This document shows, piece after piece, positions 14,675 to 14,714 of a DNA stretch of 14,714 bases; the stretch's first letter is position 1; every line of letters begins with the position of its first letter. Source of the stretch: an uncultured Holophagaceae bacterium (GTDB taxonomy: Bacteria > Acidobacteriota > Holophagae > Holophagales > Holophagaceae); the NCBI GenBank assembly GCA_903927605.1, contig CAIYNT010000059.1, positions 1-14,714 on the forward strand, written 5' to 3'. Under the pieces are notes generated by a model. It did not search any database. It worked only from the letters and a program-made list of their open reading frames with translations, and had not been told where the DNA came from. A program made the translations under genes and the position numbers.

Positions 14675-14714
14675 TTGCGCCGCTTCGGCTGGGGTGATGT
14701 CGCCGAGGGAGCCG

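Noticed and set aside
14566..14714. tRNA, CRISPR array or group II intron 5' end next to the attC site
   Set aside because: No cloverleaf, no regularly spaced repeats, and no GTGCG-type intron start at the expected position after the R' box.

Overview
The window is 14.7 kb of high-GC, densely packed chromosomal DNA from a Gram-negative bacterium. Evidence for the Gram-negative envelope is a complete tripartite RND efflux system with an outer-membrane channel, several Sec-type signal peptides and a DcuS-type sensor with a periplasmic ligand domain. The gene mix and codon use would suit an Acidobacteriota/Holophagae-type or deltaproteobacterial genome, but there is no rRNA or phylogenetic marker here, so placement is a guess.

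Layout. Positions 1-1502 (+): the C-terminal third of a RelA/SpoT-type (p)ppGpp enzyme, a 130-bp spacer made almost entirely of consecutive hairpins, then a CoA-pyrophosphatase-like Nudix hydrolase. Positions 1571-8879 (-): a copper/silver-type efflux operon, transcribed leftwards as Cys-rich exported protein, cusC, cusB, cusA, and two tandem 79-residue exported YHS-like proteins. CusA keeps the three methionines of the Cu(I)/Ag(I) path, CusB carries an N-terminal heavy-metal-binding domain, and there is no recognisable CusF, so the small Cys proteins may take its place. Positions 8990-12802 (-): a C4-dicarboxylate module of sensor kinase (DcuS type), response regulator (overlapping the kinase by 4 bp) and the DctA symporter. 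The kinase retains every dicarboxylate-contacting residue that I could align with E. coli DcuS. Positions 12878-13714 (+): an omega-amidase-like nitrilase-superfamily hydrolase whose last dozen codons are made from a 10-bp tandem repeat.

The right end (about 13715-14714) differs sharply: GC drops and codon use changes. It holds a 225-residue protein with an N-terminal winged-helix-like region and a C-terminal HNH nuclease motif. Its TAA stop codon lies inside the R'' box of a 124-bp imperfect inverted repeat with the full layout of an integron attC recombination site (14442-14565). I read this as an integron gene cassette carrying a putative nuclease. No integrase or attI is visible, so it is either a lone cassette at a secondary site or the first of a cassette array running off the window. 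A second, unrelated 13-bp palindromic element with a nested hairpin follows at 14626-14674.

The most novel-looking parts are the nuclease cassette with its attC, the chaperone-like small proteins flanking a CusF-less Cus operon, and two kinds of short-period tandem repeat at gene ends.
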